Source: Leucobacter sp. cx-42 (lineage in GTDB: Bacteria; Actinomycetota; Actinomycetes; Actinomycetales; Microbacteriaceae). From it: a stretch of DNA of 64,000 bases. Location of the stretch: contig NZ_JACVMU010000011.1 of the NCBI RefSeq assembly GCF_014529985.1, positions 1-64,000 of the forward strand, read 5' to 3'. Shown piece by piece: positions 8,990 through 19,441 of this stretch. Every line of letters begins with the position of its first letter. Positions within the stretch are counted from its first letter, which is position 1. Made by a program: the position numbers and the translations under genes. Under the pieces are notes generated by a model. The model ran no database searches. It was not told the origin of the DNA and worked only from the letters and a program-made list of their open reading frames with translations.

Positions 8990-9414
8990 ACCACTCCTGG
9001 CTGCCAGACCATGACGTCGGCGTTGCGCTTCGTACGGGTACCACGCTTCAGCGTGACAGCTGCGCCGGCAGAGCCAGCGGCAAACACACGTCGCTCGGGA
9101 CGCTGCAGGCGCTCTTGCGCGAGCGCACGCTCGAGTTCGCGCACCTGACCCTCGAGGTCACGCACACGGTCTTCCAAATGGAGGACGCGGCGAATACCCT
9201 CAAGGCTCAGTCCCTCAGCTGACAGACGAGCGATCGTCTGCAGCTGAGTGACATCGTGCAGCGAGTACCGCCGAGTGTTGCCCCGGGTGCGCTGCGGCAC
9301 TACGAGCCCAATACGGTCGTACTGCCGCAGCGTCTGCGGGTGCATCTCGGCGAGTTCAGCCGCACCCGCGATGGGAAACATCGGGGTGAAACGATCAACC
9401 TGCGGATTTGCCAT
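8974..9414 (-). CDS. hspR: Heat-shock repressor HspR (MerR family)
   Basis: A MerR-type repressor that in actinobacteria binds HAIR operators and shuts off the dnaK operon, with DnaK as co-repressor. The N-terminal winged helix reads AAELAEMHPQTLRQYDRIGL and RRYSLHDVTQLQTIARLS. A coiled-coil region (RVRDLEGQVRELERALAQE) follows. The ATG at 9414 is preferred over an in-frame TTG at 9426. Order dnaK-grpE-dnaJ-hspR and the operators at 12905 and 12967 confirm the assignment. The C-terminal tail after the coiled coil is rich in basic residues and not conserved. Confidence 0.95.
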   Translation of the reverse strand: MANPQVDRFTPMFPIAGAAELAEMHPQTLRQYDRIGLVVPQRTRGNTRRYSLHDVTQLQTIARLSAEGLSLEGIRRVLHLEDRVRDLEGQVRELERALAQERLQRPERRVFAAGSAGAAVTLKRGTRTKRNADVMVWQPGVVWKSE

Positions 9415-9428
9415 GGTTCGGCCCAACC

Positions 9429-10376
9429 TTAGCCGCGTGCCCGCGAGAAAAGATCTTCACGCGGATTATCATCTGGTTCAAGGTCACGGAAAGCGGCAAG
9501 CGCTTCCTTTGCTTCGTCACTCATGTGCGAAGGAACCACCACCTGGACCTCAGCGAGCAAGTCGCCAGTGCCCTTCGAGCTGCTCACGCCGCGGCCCTTC
9601 ACGCGCAGCACTCGGCCACTCGGGGTGCCGGGCTGCACCTTCAGCTTCACGGACGAACCGCCAAGCGTCGGAACCTCGACGGTCGCGCCAAGCGCGGCCT
9701 CGGTAAAGGTGACGGGCAACTTGAGCTTCAGGTTCAGGCCATCACGCTCGAACACCGGGTGCGGGCGAACGCTTACCTTCAGGAGGAGGTCACCTGCGGG
9801 GCCACCGTTCGGGCTCTTCTGTCCTTTGCCAGCAGCTCGGATCTTCTGGCCGTCGCTCACACCAGCCGGGATTCGCATTTTCACGGGTCCGTTGGGTGTA
9901 TCAAGCGTGACCGTCTTGCCCTGCGCTGCGGTTTCGAAATCGAGCGTCGTTGACGCGGTGATGTCAGAACCACGCTGCGGACCGCGCTGCGCGCCGCCGC
10001 CAAACATCCCGAAGATGTCCTCGAAGTTCTGGCCGCCGCCGAAGCCTGCGCTCCGACCGCCACCGCCACCAAACATGCCGCCGAAAACGTCTTCGAAGCC
10101 CTGACCGCCGTGGCCGCCCGACGTGAATCGTGCGCCGCCAGCGCCCATGGCGCGAACCTGGTCGTATTCCGCGCGCTGCTCAGCGTCAGAGAGCACCGAG
10201 TAAGCCTCGCTGATCTCTTTGAACTTCGCTTCTGCGGCAGCATCGCCCGGATTGGAGTCCGGGTGATACTTGCGCGCAAGCTTGCGGTAGACCTTCTTCA
10301 GCTCTGCGTCGCTGACATCCTTTGAGGTGCCAAGCGTCTTATAGAAGTCTTTATCTAACCAATCTTGACTAGCCAT
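9429..10376 (-). CDS. dnaJ: DnaJ-type co-chaperone lacking the zinc-finger domain
   Basis: A 315-residue J-domain protein that stimulates the ATPase of DnaK and hands it substrates. The J domain (1-75) contains the HPD motif in RKYHPDSNPGD. A Gly/Phe-rich segment (GGGGRSAGFGGGQNFEDIFG) follows, then the C-terminal substrate-binding beta domains. The four CxxCxGxG zinc repeats are absent, so the layout is CbpA/DnaJ2-like, as is usual for operonic DnaJ1 in many Microbacteriaceae. It overlaps the end of grpE by 8 bp and is followed directly by hspR. Confidence 0.93.
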   Translation of the reverse strand: MASQDWLDKDFYKTLGTSKDVSDAELKKVYRKLARKYHPDSNPGDAAAEAKFKEISEAYSVLSDAEQRAEYDQVRAMGAGGARFTSGGHGGQGFEDVFGGMFGGGGGRSAGFGGGQNFEDIFGMFGGGAQRGPQRGSDITASTTLDFETAAQGKTVTLDTPNGPVKMRIPAGVSDGQKIRAAGKGQKSPNGGPAGDLLLKVSVRPHPVFERDGLNLKLKLPVTFTEAALGATVEVPTLGGSSVKLKVQPGTPSGRVLRVKGRGVSSSKGTGDLLAEVQVVVPSHMSDEAKEALAAFRDLEPDDNPREDLFSRARG

Positions 10377-10974
10377 CAGCTCCCACCGCCACCGCTACCT
10401 TCGCGGGGCGCAGTTCGACGTCACCGATACGGTAGCCGCGCTCGATCACGTCAAGCACGGTCTCACCCTCGGCGCCGGGAACCGGCACCTGCGCGATTGC
10501 TTCATGAATCTGCGGATCAAAGGTTTCACCCTTTTCGCCGAAGCTGACCAGGCCAACGCGCTCAAGCGTCGAGCGGAGCTTCTGCGCGATTGCTGCGAAC
10601 GCGCTGCCCTCGACGAGATCGCCGTGCTGCTCAGCACGATCGAGATCGTCGACCACCGAGATCAGCTGGCTCACGACAGCTGCGGTTGCGCGCTGCTTGT
10701 CGATCTCAACGTTTGCCTCGGTGCGCTTACGGTAGTTCGCGTACTCCGCGGTGAGACGGCGCAGGTCTTCAAGGTACGAAGCCTCTGCGTCGTCTGCAGC
10801 TTCCGCTGCGGGTGCTGACTCGTCGGCGCCCGCAGCTGCCTCGGTCTGCTCTGCGTTCAGGATGTCCTCAACGGTCAGATCGTCCCCCTGATGCGGCTGA
10901 GGGCCGGATGCATTCGCCTCCGGCCCCGCCGCCTGGGGAGCCTCACCGTTGTTGTGCTGCTCCTCATTCGTCAT
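10369..10974 (-). CDS. grpE: Nucleotide exchange factor GrpE
   Basis: A 201-residue protein that releases ADP from DnaK. An acidic, disordered N-terminus (1-60) precedes the long dimerisation coiled coil with YLEDLRRLTAEYANYRKRTE, then the beta domain with FDPQIHEAIAQVPV and the ending VIERGYRIGDVELRPAKVAV, the signature of the family. Its start lies 2 bp after the stop of dnaK, in the usual operon order. Confidence 0.97.
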   Translation of the reverse strand: MTNEEQHNNGEAPQAAGPEANASGPQPHQGDDLTVEDILNAEQTEAAAGADESAPAAEAADDAEASYLEDLRRLTAEYANYRKRTEANVEIDKQRATAAVVSQLISVVDDLDRAEQHGDLVEGSAFAAIAQKLRSTLERVGLVSFGEKGETFDPQIHEAIAQVPVPGAEGETVLDVIERGYRIGDVELRPAKVAVAVGADG

Positions 10975-10976
10975 GG

Positions 10977-12836
<1,860 letters not shown>

Positions 12837-12904
12837 TTACCTAACTGCTGGTCGGCCAACTGATCACACTGGGGATCGAACGACCGAATTCCTGTCGACT
12901 CAAA

Positions 12905-12925
12905 GCTGAGCCTGATGCACTCAAG
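12905..12925 (-). promoter_or_regulatory. HspR operator (HAIR-like), proximal
   Basis: The right half ACTCAAG at 12919-12925 is a perfect HAIR half-site; the left half GCTGAGC, 7 bp away, matches 4 of 7 consensus positions (CTTGAGT-N7-ACTCAAG). A further lone ACTCAAG half-site lies at 12929-12935. The position upstream of dnaK fits repression by HspR. Confidence 0.75.
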
Positions 12926-12966
12926 TTTACTCAAGTCAAGTGTCAAGTCAAGCCCGTTTCGGCAAA

Positions 12967-12987
12967 CTTGAGCCAAACACACTCAAC
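12967..12987 (-). promoter_or_regulatory. HspR operator (HAIR), distal
   Basis: CTTGAGC-N7-ACTCAAC matches the HAIR consensus CTTGAGT-N7-ACTCAAG at 12 of 14 positions. It lies about 140 bp upstream of the dnaK start, between dnaK and the divergent MFS gene, so it could also affect the latter. Confidence 0.85.
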
Positions 12988-13072
12988 TTTCAGGTAACGC
13001 ACAAGTGAACCCCCGGGATGCAGTGTGATCCGCGCCCCGGCGAGCACTCAGAGACCAGGTACGCTCGCAGTT

Positions 13073-14446
13073 ATGAGTGAAACGAATACGGTCGCTGAGG
13101 CCACAGTTCCCGCACGAACAGTGCGGTCGTGGGCTTTTTGGGACTGGGCGACGCAGCCGTTCAACTCGGTCATCCTGACCTTTGTATGGGTGTCGCTGTA
13201 TCTCGTTTCTGACTCGTTCCTCGCGCCGGAAATTGCCGCCCAAAACGCGGATGGCAATCTCACGTGTTCGCAAACAGCGGATGCGGCGACCGCATACTGC
13301 ACCGGCCTCTCTGACCTGTCGGCAACCTACGGCTGGATCACCTTCGCCGCAGGACTCGTCGTGCTCGTCATCGCCCCGGTACTTGGCCAGCAGGCAGACG
13401 CACGCGGCAACAAGAAGCGCTGGGTCGTTGGCTGCACCGCAGCGCTCGCGCTCATCCAGTTTGCGATGTTCTTCGTGCAGGCGGATCCGCGCTACTTCTG
13501 GTTCGGCGCAATTGCCGTGGCCGTCGGCTCGGTAGTCAATGAGATTGCAGGCGTGAGCTACAACGCCATGCTGTTTGACGTCTCGACCAAGAAGACGGTC
13601 GGCCGCGTGAGTGGGCTCGGCTGGGGCCTCGGGTACATCGGTGGCATCATTGCACTGCTCGTCGTGGTCATCATCACTGAGCTCGAGTGGTTCGGCATGG
13701 ACACGTCGAACGGCATGGCCTACCGCCTCATCGCAGTGGGTGCTGCCGTGTGGACAGTGGTCTTCTCTATCCCCTTCTTCCTCTGGGTTCCCGAGGCTGC
13801 CGCACGCGACGAGCGTCCCCGCGTCGGATTCTTCAAGAGCTACGCGGTGCTTGCCCGCGATCTTCGTGGCCTGTTCCACAACAACCGCCAGACCTTCTGG
13901 TACCTCATCGCAAGCGCGATCTACCGCGATGGCCTCGCCGGCATCTTTGCATTCGGTGGCATTCTCGCGGCCGTATCCTTTGGCTTCTCTGCGACCGAGG
14001 TAATGATCTTCGGTGTTGCCCTGAACCTCGTCGCCGGCGTAGCAACGATCGCCGCTGGCCGACTCGACGACCGCTTTGGCCCGCGCGCAATCATCATCTG
14101 GTCGCTCGTGATCCTCATTGCGAGCGCGCTCTTCATCTTCATCTTCCGCGAAGAGGGGAAGTCAATTTTCTGGATCGGCGGCCTCGTGCTCTCCGCAGCG
14201 GTCGGCCCCGCCCAGGCAGCAAGTCGCTCGCTGCTCACGCACCTCACCCCAGGCCACATGCAGGGCGAGGTCTTTGGCCTGTACGCCATCACTGGGCGCG
14301 TGATGAGTTTCCTGTCGCCGTGGCTGTGGTCGTCGTTCATCCTGTGGTTTGGTGCGACGCACTACGGCATCCTCGGCATCACGATCGTGCTCGTTGTCGG
14401 ACTCGTACTGATGGCCTGGCTCGTGAAGAAGCCCGCGCGGGTGTAA
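13073..14446 (+). CDS. MFS transporter, UMF1/Atg22-like
   Basis: A polytopic membrane protein of about 457 residues with 12 hydrophobic segments. The opening SWAFWDWATQPFNSVILTFV and the motif VLGQQADARGNKKRWV after the second pair of helices are typical of the UMF1 (unknown major facilitator 1/vacuole-effluxer-like) family. The substrate is unknown. The ATG at 13073 sits next to the conserved start; an upstream in-frame start at 13025 would add 16 unconserved residues. It is divergent from the dnaK operon and ends before a hairpin terminator. Confidence 0.88.
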   Translation: MSETNTVAEATVPARTVRSWAFWDWATQPFNSVILTFVWVSLYLVSDSFLAPEIAAQNADGNLTCSQTADAATAYCTGLSDLSATYGWITFAAGLVVLVIAPVLGQQADARGNKKRWVVGCTAALALIQFAMFFVQADPRYFWFGAIAVAVGSVVNEIAGVSYNAMLFDVSTKKTVGRVSGLGWGLGYIGGIIALLVVVIITELEWFGMDTSNGMAYRLIAVGAAVWTVVFSIPFFLWVPEAAARDERPRVGFFKSYAVLARDLRGLFHNNRQTFWYLIASAIYRDGLAGIFAFGGILAAVSFGFSATEVMIFGVALNLVAGVATIAAGRLDDRFGPRAIIIWSLVILIASALFIFIFREEGKSIFWIGGLVLSAAVGPAQAASRSLLTHLTPGHMQGEVFGLYAITGRVMSFLSPWLWSSFILWFGATHYGILGITIVLVVGLVLMAWLVKKPARV

Positions 14447-14467
14447 GTTCGCTGTTGTCTGCGAGCG

Positions 14468-14500
14468 AGAGGGTCTGGGGTTTCTGCTCCAGGCCCTCTT
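14468..14500 (+). terminator. Terminator after MFS gene
   Basis: AGAGGG-T-CTGG pairs with CCAG-G-CCCTCT around a loop of about 10 bases and is followed by TTTGCTTGT. It lies 20 bp downstream of the MFS stop codon. Confidence 0.7.
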
Positions 14501-14534
14501 TGCTTGTGTTGGGCGCGCTCTTCGCTTCGGTAGT

Positions 14535-14605
14535 GGATCGAGCTTTCGGTAAGACTGATTTGGCTATTTTCGTCTTACCAAAGCTCGATTCCAGACGGAG
14601 GCGAA
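14535..14605. repeat. Stem-variable hairpin repeat, copy 1
   Basis: An 18 bp inverted repeat with one bulge (ATCGAGCTTTCGGTAAGAC at 14537-14555 against GTCTTACCAAAGCTCGAT at 14572-14589). Its outer border GGATCGA and the trailing TTCCAGACGGAGG are shared with the element at 14874. No reading frame is present. Confidence 0.65.
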
Positions 14606-14873
14606 CGGGTTCTCGCGCTGAGTCGGCACCGCGGGGCCGTTTGCCGCAAACTGCGCGCCAATGCGCCGCAAGATAGCCAGCTCAGTGCGCAGCCCAGCTC
14701 AGGGCAAGGGCGGCCGCAAGGTCGCCCGCGGCAGCATCATAGGTGGCTGCTTGCCGGGCGGGGCGGAGCGAAACGGGCTGCCGCGGTTGGTCATTCGACC
14801 AACCTTGCCCGCGGGCTGAGTGCTTGCGGCGCTTGACTGGCCGGGCGCCGGGGTGAGTTTTGCCTAGAACTAA
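14606..14873. other. Gene-free spacer with small inverted repeats
   Basis: No plausible gene. It contains GGTTGGTC-ATTC-GACCAACC (14785-14804), a perfect 8 bp hairpin, flanked by related GCCCGCGG stretches near 14727 and 14808. With the two hairpin repeats on either side it forms a gap of about 520 bp between the converging MFS genes. Confidence 0.5.
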
Positions 14874-14940
14874 GGATCGACCGTCGTCAGGATGTTTTCC
14901 ACCAATTTCATGCTGACGACGGTCGATTTCCAGACGAGGA
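14874..14940. repeat. Stem-variable hairpin repeat, copy 2
   Basis: A perfect 15 bp inverted repeat (ATCGACCGTCGTCAG at 14876-14890 and CTGACGACGGTCGAT at 14913-14927). It begins GGATCGA and ends TTTCCAGACGAGG, as copy 1 does, but the stem sequence is different on both sides in a paired way. Confidence 0.65.
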
Positions 14941-14967
14941 GAAAAGTGGCCAGCCGGCCAGAAACAC

Positions 14968-16188
14968 CTACCCGACGACGGGCACGCCACCGGTGTCGAG
15001 GCTGCGCGCCTTATCGCGGCGCTCAACCGCAATGCTCACGAGCATGATGACCAGGCCGAGCGCGGCAAGCACTGCGCCAACCCAGCCAGGCGCAAGGTAC
15101 CCGAGGCCGGCTGCGATGACGAGGCCGCCGAGCCAGGCGCCGAGGCTGTTGGCCATGTTTGAGGCAGCGTGGTTCATGGACGCACCGAGCAGATCCGCCC
15201 CATTTGCCACGCGAATCAAGCGAGCCTGCACAGCGGGTCCAAACATCATGGTCGACGCACTCACGAGGAAGGCAAAGATAAAGAGGCGGATCGGCGCCCC
15301 AGCGAACAGCGAGTACGCGATAAAGACCAGCACCGCGAGCACGAGGCCAAAGATGGCCGCGCGGTTGAGATGCCGGTCGGCGAGCACGCCACCGAGGAAG
15401 TTGCCGATCACCATGCCGACACCGAGGGTCGCGGTCACCCAGGGCACGATCTCGGGGCCGAGGCCGACCTCGCGGGTGGTGACGTCGGCAATATAGGAGT
15501 AAACGGCGAAGAATCCGCCGCTGCCGACCGCGAGCGTGCCGATCATGAGCCAGACGCGGTAGTTCCCGAGGGCGCGGATCTCGCTGCGCGCCGTCCGCTC
15601 AGGGTTGCCAGGCAACTTCTCAACGAAGAGGACCACGAGCAGCAGTGCGAGCGCGAAGAGCGCGGCGACGACGCCGTAGACCCAACGCCAGCCGAAGGCC
15701 TGGCCGAGCATGGTCGAGAAGGGCACTCCCACGACGTTGGCGGTCGTGAGGCCAATCATGGAGATCGCGATGCCCTTGCCCATGTTGCCGGGGCCGAGCG
15801 TCTTCGCCGACAGCAGCGCTGCGACACCGAGGTAGATGCCGTGCGGCAGTCCGGAGGCGAATCGGAACACCGACACGAGCTCGAACGACGGCATGAGCGC
15901 CGACGCGAGGTTCGCGGCGCCGAGTACGACGAGTGACCAGCGCGCGAGGCTGGTGAGCGACATCCGCACGCAGAGGATCGCGATGACCGGTGCACCGATC
16001 ACGACGCCGAGTGCGTAGAGCGAGATGATTGTGCCCGCCTGCGCGATAACGCGCTGCGGGTCAGCTTCGTAGCCCGGCAGCATGTTGCTGGCGATGTCGG
16101 GCAGCACGCCCATCGTGGCGAACTCAGTGATGCCAATGGCAAATCCACCAAGCGTGAGCGCGAAGAGGGCGAGGATACGTTTCACCAC
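14968..16188 (-). CDS. MFS transporter, DHA1/AraJ-like
   Basis: A 406-residue membrane protein with 12 predicted helices. The N-terminal LALFALTLGGFAIGITEF and MGVLPDIA match the AraJ/Cmx group of DHA1 drug and sugar efflux proteins, and FASGLPHGIYLGVAALLSA is the conserved region of helix 4. The Asp/Arg motif GVLADRH follows helix 8. Substrate unknown; family members export arabinose-like sugars or chloramphenicol. It is divergent from the PIF1-like helicase gene. Confidence 0.87.
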   Translation of the reverse strand: MVKRILALFALTLGGFAIGITEFATMGVLPDIASNMLPGYEADPQRVIAQAGTIISLYALGVVIGAPVIAILCVRMSLTSLARWSLVVLGAANLASALMPSFELVSVFRFASGLPHGIYLGVAALLSAKTLGPGNMGKGIAISMIGLTTANVVGVPFSTMLGQAFGWRWVYGVVAALFALALLLVVLFVEKLPGNPERTARSEIRALGNYRVWLMIGTLAVGSGGFFAVYSYIADVTTREVGLGPEIVPWVTATLGVGMVIGNFLGGVLADRHLNRAAIFGLVLAVLVFIAYSLFAGAPIRLFIFAFLVSASTMMFGPAVQARLIRVANGADLLGASMNHAASNMANSLGAWLGGLVIAAGLGYLAPGWVGAVLAALGLVIMLVSIAVERRDKARSLDTGGVPVVG

Positions 16189-16244
16189 ACAATTATCCCC
16201 TGCGCGACCAGCAGCCCCTCACCGAAACCGGGTACCCTAAATGG

Positions 16245-17528
16245 GTGTCGCGCCCCGAACTTAGCTCTGAACAACTCTCGGTCTACGAGAAGATTGAGCA
16301 CACCCGCGAACACATTTTCGTCACTGGCCGTGCGGGCACGGGTAAGTCGACGATCCTGAATCATCTCTCGTACAACACCTCGAAAATCATCGCGGTGTGC
16401 GCGCCGACCGGTGTCGCTGCGCTCAACGTCGGCGGGCAGACGATTCACTCGCTGTTGCGCCTGCCAACCGGAGTTATCGCGGATCACGAGCTCGATCAGC
16501 CGTCCGAGCTGAAGAAGATGCTCGCGTCGATCGACACCCTCGTCGTCGATGAGATCTCGATGGTCTCGGCGGATCTCATGGACGCGATCGACCGTGCCCT
16601 GCGCCTCGCGCGCGGCAAGAAGCACGATCCGTTCGGTGGGGCGCAGATCATCATGTTTGGTGACCCGTTCCAGCTGCCCCCGGTGCCGCCGCGGGATCCG
16701 CACGAGCGCGCATACTTTGACGACACCTACCGCTCGCTATGGTTCTTCGATGCCAAGGTGTGGGAGGCAGTCCCCCTCAGCGTGATCGAACTGAGCGAGG
16801 TGCATCGCCAGCGCGATGACTCGTTCAAGCGGATCCTCGGCGCCGTGCGCCACGGCATCGTCGACGAGAATCAGGCGAACGCACTGAACAAGGCTGGCGC
16901 ACGCCCGGCACCGCGCGACGTCATCACGCTCGCGTCAACCAACGCGACCGTCAACCGCATCAATGCCGAACGTCTCGCAGAGATTCGCGGATCCGCCCTC
17001 CGTGCCGTGGCCGAAGTCACTGGCGAGTTCAAGGAGAACCTGTTTCCCGCCGATGAGGTGCTTGAGCTGAAGCCTGGCGCCCAGGTGATGTTCCTGCGCA
17101 ACGACCCTGACGGCCGCTGGGTGAACGGCACGATCGGCACGGTTTCGCGCGTCGAGGGCACGGTCTGGGTCGAAACCGACGATGACGAGTACGAGGTGGA
17201 GCCGGCGGTGTGGGAGCGTTTTCGCTACCGCTACGACGCCGAGACGAAGAAGCTTGAGAAGGAAGTCGTCGCCGAGTTCGAGCAGTTCCCGCTGCGCTTG
17301 GCGTGGGCGGTGACGATCCACAAGTCGCAGGGTCACACCTACGATGCGGCGTGCGTTGACCTCGGCCCGCGTGCATTTACCGCCGGCCAGACCTACGTCG
17401 CGCTGAGTCGTGTGCGGTCGCTCGAGGGTCTGTATCTCGCGCGTGATCTGCGCCCGAGCGACGTGATTGTGGATCCGAACGTGGTCCGATTCATGCGTGA
17501 GCGCGGGGCAAGCGCGCCAGCAGCCTAG
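16245..17528 (+). CDS. PIF1/RecD-like ATP-dependent DNA helicase
   Basis: A 427-residue superfamily 1B helicase of the AAA/PIF1 type. Walker A is VTGRAGTGKSTIL, motif Ia is APTGVAALNVGGQTIHSLL, Walker B is LVVDEISMVSADLMD, motif III is MFGDPFQLPPV, and the C-terminal 2B/RecD2-like block is WAVTIHKSQGHTYD with TYVALSRVRSLEGLYL. These motifs indicate 5'-3' unwinding of DNA. A GTG at 16245 is the start. No accessory domain is fused, so this is the short bacterial form. Confidence 0.93.
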   Translation: MSRPELSSEQLSVYEKIEHTREHIFVTGRAGTGKSTILNHLSYNTSKIIAVCAPTGVAALNVGGQTIHSLLRLPTGVIADHELDQPSELKKMLASIDTLVVDEISMVSADLMDAIDRALRLARGKKHDPFGGAQIIMFGDPFQLPPVPPRDPHERAYFDDTYRSLWFFDAKVWEAVPLSVIELSEVHRQRDDSFKRILGAVRHGIVDENQANALNKAGARPAPRDVITLASTNATVNRINAERLAEIRGSALRAVAEVTGEFKENLFPADEVLELKPGAQVMFLRNDPDGRWVNGTIGTVSRVEGTVWVETDDDEYEVEPAVWERFRYRYDAETKKLEKEVVAEFEQFPLRLAWAVTIHKSQGHTYDAACVDLGPRAFTAGQTYVALSRVRSLEGLYLARDLRPSDVIVDPNVVRFMRERGASAPAA

Positions 17529-17552
17529 GCGCGCACGAGCACGCGCCCGTAG

Positions 17553-18323
17553 CTAGCGCGGCAGCGCGACGAACATCTCACGGTGCAGTGCACCGACGTG
17601 TTCGCGGGTGATCCGCACGGCTTCGATCGGATCGTTCGCACGCAGTGCCGCGACCAGCGCGCGGTGCTCGTCGCGGCCGTGCACGAGTTCTTCGAGCGGA
17701 TACGGCACAAAGTACTTCAGCAGCGCCTCGTAGGTTGCGAGGTACGTCGGGATCGACGGCAGTTCACTGATCTCAGCGATGAGCGTGTGAAATCGCGTAT
17801 CTGGGCCGTGATGTTCGAGCCAACTTGGGGCGTCCTGCGACTGCTGAATGAGCGCGTCGAGCGCATCGCACTGCGCCGGCGTTGCACGCAGCGCTGCCTC
17901 GTGAATGATGCCGCACTCCATGAGGCTGCGCTGATCGATGAGGTGGCGGATCGCCTGCGCGTCAGCGCGGTACGCGGTCACGGCAGAGTCGTTGAGTTCG
18001 GGCGGCGTATCGGCGACGAAGGTGCCGCCGCCGCGTCCGGGGCGACGCACGAGCACGCCGTCTTCGACGAGACTTTCGAGCCCGCGACGGGCGGTGATGG
18101 CGCTCACTTCGAGACCCTCAGCGATGTGCTCGAGCTTGGGCAGCTTGCTGCCTGGGGCAAGCAGACCGTGCTCGATGGGGAGCAGAATGCGTGCCCGCAC
18201 GGTCTCGACGGCAGAGAGTCTGGTCATTGCCGCTGAGCCGGGAACGACGAAGAGCGCATCCACTTCTTCCGCGGTGCTCGCGGCCACAGCTGCGGCCGCC
18301 GCTGACGAAGAATTTTTGCTCAT
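17553..18323 (-). CDS. GntR-family regulator (FCD type)
   Basis: A 256-residue repressor-type protein. After an alanine-rich, poorly conserved leader (1-35) comes the GntR winged helix (GLLAPGSKLPKLEHIAEGLE, ITARRGLESLVEDGVLVRRP). The all-helical FCD ligand domain follows with FHTLIAEISELPSIP and the metal-ligand histidine region EHRALVAALRANDP. It is divergent from a nitrilase-permease pair and two palindromes lie between, so it very likely controls those genes in response to their substrate. Confidence 0.9.
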   Translation of the reverse strand: MSKNSSSAAAAAVAASTAEEVDALFVVPGSAAMTRLSAVETVRARILLPIEHGLLAPGSKLPKLEHIAEGLEVSAITARRGLESLVEDGVLVRRPGRGGGTFVADTPPELNDSAVTAYRADAQAIRHLIDQRSLMECGIIHEAALRATPAQCDALDALIQQSQDAPSWLEHHGPDTRFHTLIAEISELPSIPTYLATYEALLKYFVPYPLEELVHGRDEHRALVAALRANDPIEAVRITREHVGALHREMFVALPR

Positions 18324-18362
18324 AGTTTGATCCTAGCGAGACTCGTGTCTATAGTGATCAAG

Positions 18363-18388
18363 TTGATCATGATCAAAATGATCATTTT
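18363..18388. promoter_or_regulatory. Double palindromic operator between GntR and nitrilase genes
   Basis: Two perfect palindromes overlap by two bases: TTGATCATGATCAA (18363-18376) and AAAATGATCATTTT (18375-18388). They are A+T-rich in a G+C-rich genome and lie in the 104 bp gap between the divergent genes. A GntR-type dimer could bind each. A CGTACG-CA-CGTACG repeat follows at 18396-18409. Confidence 0.7.
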
Positions 18389-18427
18389 GCTTGGACGTAC
18401 GCACGTACGCTGGACAAGGAGGTCATT

Positions 18428-19354
18428 GTGACTACTCGCGGAATCAAAGTCGCCCTCGCGCAGCGCTCCCCCGAACCCATCGATGGCACCCTCGAGAGCT
18501 TTGCCGCCGACGTTGCAGCAACACTCACCGACCATCCCGGCACCGGCCTCATCGTGTACCCAGAGATGCACCTCTGCGGCACCGAGCACCTTCCCGAGGA
18601 TGAGCGTCCAGCAGCGCTCGAAGCAGGCGCGGTCCGCCTTGACAGCGAATACGTCGCAGCCCTCGGCGCGATTGCCGCACGTCACAACGTCTGGCTCTGC
18701 CCAGGCAGCATCGGTGAAATCGGCACCGACGGCAAGTTCTACAACACCCAGCTGCTCTTCGCTCCCAACGGCGAACTCCAGGCGACCTACCGCAAGATGT
18801 TCCCGTGGCGCCCGTTCGAGCCGCACGTGCCAGGCACACACTTCACGGTGCACGACCTCGACAGTTTCACGGCAAGCGACGCGGCCAACGACGCAGCGGC
18901 ATCGCAGCCGCACGGCGTTGTCGGCCTTTCCATTTGTTACGACGCATGGTTCCCCGAGCACAGCCGCCAGCTCGCCTGGCTCGGTGCCGAGCTCATCTTG
19001 AACATCGTGAAGACCACGAGTCCCGATCGCGAGCAGGAACTCATCCTCGCTCGCGCGAATGCGATCACCAATCAAAACGTCATGGCCAGCGTCAACTGCG
19101 CTGGTCCCGTCGGCCGCGGCCGCAGCATCGTCGTAGGCCCAGAAGGCTTCGTCATCGCTGAGGCAGGCATCGGTGAGGAAACCCTCACCTTCACGTTCAC
19201 CCCCAACGACGTGACCGAGGTGCGCGAACGCGGCACCATGTTCAGCAACCGTGTGTGGAATCAGTTCACCCCAGACGACGCTCCGGTTCCCCTTCCTATG
19301 TACAACGGCCAGATCTCTCCGGCCGAGTGGGCACCGCCTACGCGACGCCCCTAA
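18428..19354 (+). CDS. Carbon-nitrogen hydrolase (nitrilase superfamily)
   Basis: A 308-residue amidase/nitrilase-fold enzyme. The catalytic triad is visible: Glu in YPEMHLCG, Lys in TYRKMFPW, and Cys in GLSICYDAWFPEHSRQL. A second glutamate lies in the region after the lysine. The GTG start at 18428 follows AAGGAGGTC. It hydrolyses an amide or nitrile of unknown identity; the adjoining amino-acid permease suggests an amino-acid amide or related amine as substrate. It forms an operon with that permease under the GntR regulator. Confidence 0.92.
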   Translation: MTTRGIKVALAQRSPEPIDGTLESFAADVAATLTDHPGTGLIVYPEMHLCGTEHLPEDERPAALEAGAVRLDSEYVAALGAIAARHNVWLCPGSIGEIGTDGKFYNTQLLFAPNGELQATYRKMFPWRPFEPHVPGTHFTVHDLDSFTASDAANDAAASQPHGVVGLSICYDAWFPEHSRQLAWLGAELILNIVKTTSPDREQELILARANAITNQNVMASVNCAGPVGRGRSIVVGPEGFVIAEAGIGEETLTFTFTPNDVTEVRERGTMFSNRVWNQFTPDDAPVPLPMYNGQISPAEWAPPTRRP

Positions 19355-19441
19355 CCGGGCGGTGTGCGACGGCCTCACCTGGAGCTCGCCGTCGTGCACC
19401 GTACCCTTGTCCCAGACACACGTAACGACAGAGGAGTCTCC

